DNA of 64,000 nt from Parachryseolinea silvisoli (lineage in GTDB: Bacteria > Bacteroidota > Bacteroidia > Cytophagales > Cyclobacteriaceae), in the NCBI RefSeq assembly GCF_021190955.1, contig NZ_JAIOAO010000001.1:2170001-2234000 (forward strand). Reading direction: 5' to 3'. The notes beneath the pieces were generated by a model that was not told the origin of the DNA, made no database searches, and worked only from the letters and a program-made list of their open reading frames with translations. A program made the translations under genes and the position numbers. Below are positions 63,884 to 64,000 of this stretch, in pieces. The first letter of the stretch is position 1. The number at the start of each line of letters is the position of its first letter.

Positions 63884-64000
63884 CTAAATGAGCTTATGCT
63901 CTATCGCATACTTTGTCAGCTGCGCTGTATTCGAGAAACCCATTTTGTCCTGAATGTGCAGCTTATGCGTTTCAACCGTCTTTATGCTGATGAAAAGCTC
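63884..64000 (-). CDS. LuxR/FixJ-type response regulator, C-terminal HTH end only
   Basis: The last 38 residues before TAG (63884-63886) read ELFISIKTVETHKLHIQDKM followed by a C-terminal QLTKYAIEHKLI, the second half of a LuxR-type HTH (recognition helix T-V-E-T-H-K). The N-terminal part lies outside the window. It is on the same strand as the Hpt operon, about 290 bases upstream, and could be the receiver protein that takes the phosphoryl group from Hpt, but the receiver domain cannot be seen. Confidence 0.85.
   Translation of the reverse strand, partial: ELFISIKTVETHKLHIQDKMGFSNTAQLTKYAIEHKLI

Noticed and set aside
63645-63884. 79-codon minus-strand frame between the LuxR end and the Hpt gene
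   Set aside because: Overlaps element C and has no protein-like composition; probably promoter region.
1-64000. tRNA, rRNA, insertion sequences, phage or integrase genes
   Set aside because: Intergenic stretches were read on both strands and none showed tRNA arms, rRNA or transposase/integrase motifs; the fibre-like genes alone do not make a prophage.

Overview
The window looks like chromosome of a free-living, polysaccharide-degrading member of the Bacteroidota, most likely order Cytophagales. The signs are a SusC/SusD pair, a one-protein hybrid two-component regulator with a periplasmic propeller, type IX secretion (T9SS) C-terminal sorting domains, many Bacteroidota-type lipoproteins, a eukaryote-like short glutamine synthetase, and almost no strong Shine-Dalgarno sequences. 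I found no rRNA, tRNA, transposase, CRISPR array or replication origin.

Layout. 1-17 kb is mostly housekeeping and cell-envelope genes: end of a thioredoxin-like protein, mnmA, a small beta-barrel, DUF502/cmk/small lipoprotein on the minus strand, a MATE exporter, a DUF2807 lipoprotein, an aldehyde dehydrogenase, an NlpC/P60 lipoprotein, a GlcD-like flavoprotein, a DUF1080 lipoprotein, a YbdK-like ligase, asparagine synthetase and a DUF4403 lipoprotein. 17-25.5 kb is a nitrogen cluster: an 850-bp non-coding stretch with a candidate small RNA, ammonium transporter, porin with a structured leader, glutamine synthetase, ethanolamine permease and ethanolamine ammonia-lyase EutBC. Ethanolamine uptake and deamination would feed ammonia to the synthetase next door.

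25.5-43.7 kb is a carbohydrate region on the minus strand: a mannonate-oxidoreductase-like SDR with a DUF6807/PmoA-like protein, a GH2 beta-galactosidase, a PKD lipoprotein, SusD, SusC, a GH31 alpha-xylosidase-like enzyme with an inserted PA14 domain, and a hybrid regulator. The enzyme pair suggests xyloglucan side chains as substrate (inference). 43.8-49.7 kb is mixed: RMD1/DUF155, S1/P1 nuclease, HxlR regulator, and a full AraC regulator followed by an HTH-less paralogue behind the same type of operator and an Atu4866-domain protein.

49.7-64 kb is the most unusual part. Two tandem two-gene modules each encode a large secreted adhesin- or fibre-like protein followed by a T9SS-sorted protein. 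Next to them lies an overlapping five-gene operon: stand-alone Hpt protein, membrane protein, outer-membrane barrel, and two hybrid kinases that lack Hpt domains; the end of a LuxR-type protein lies just beyond. The same 44-bp element, with a 34-bp core in which 24 positions are invariant, sits 49-71 bp upstream of the first gene of all three operons and in the same orientation. I read this as a self-contained phosphorelay that controls its own operon and a set of surface proteins. One of the two kinases has Glu in place of the phospho-acceptor Asp in its first receiver and a shortened ATP lid.
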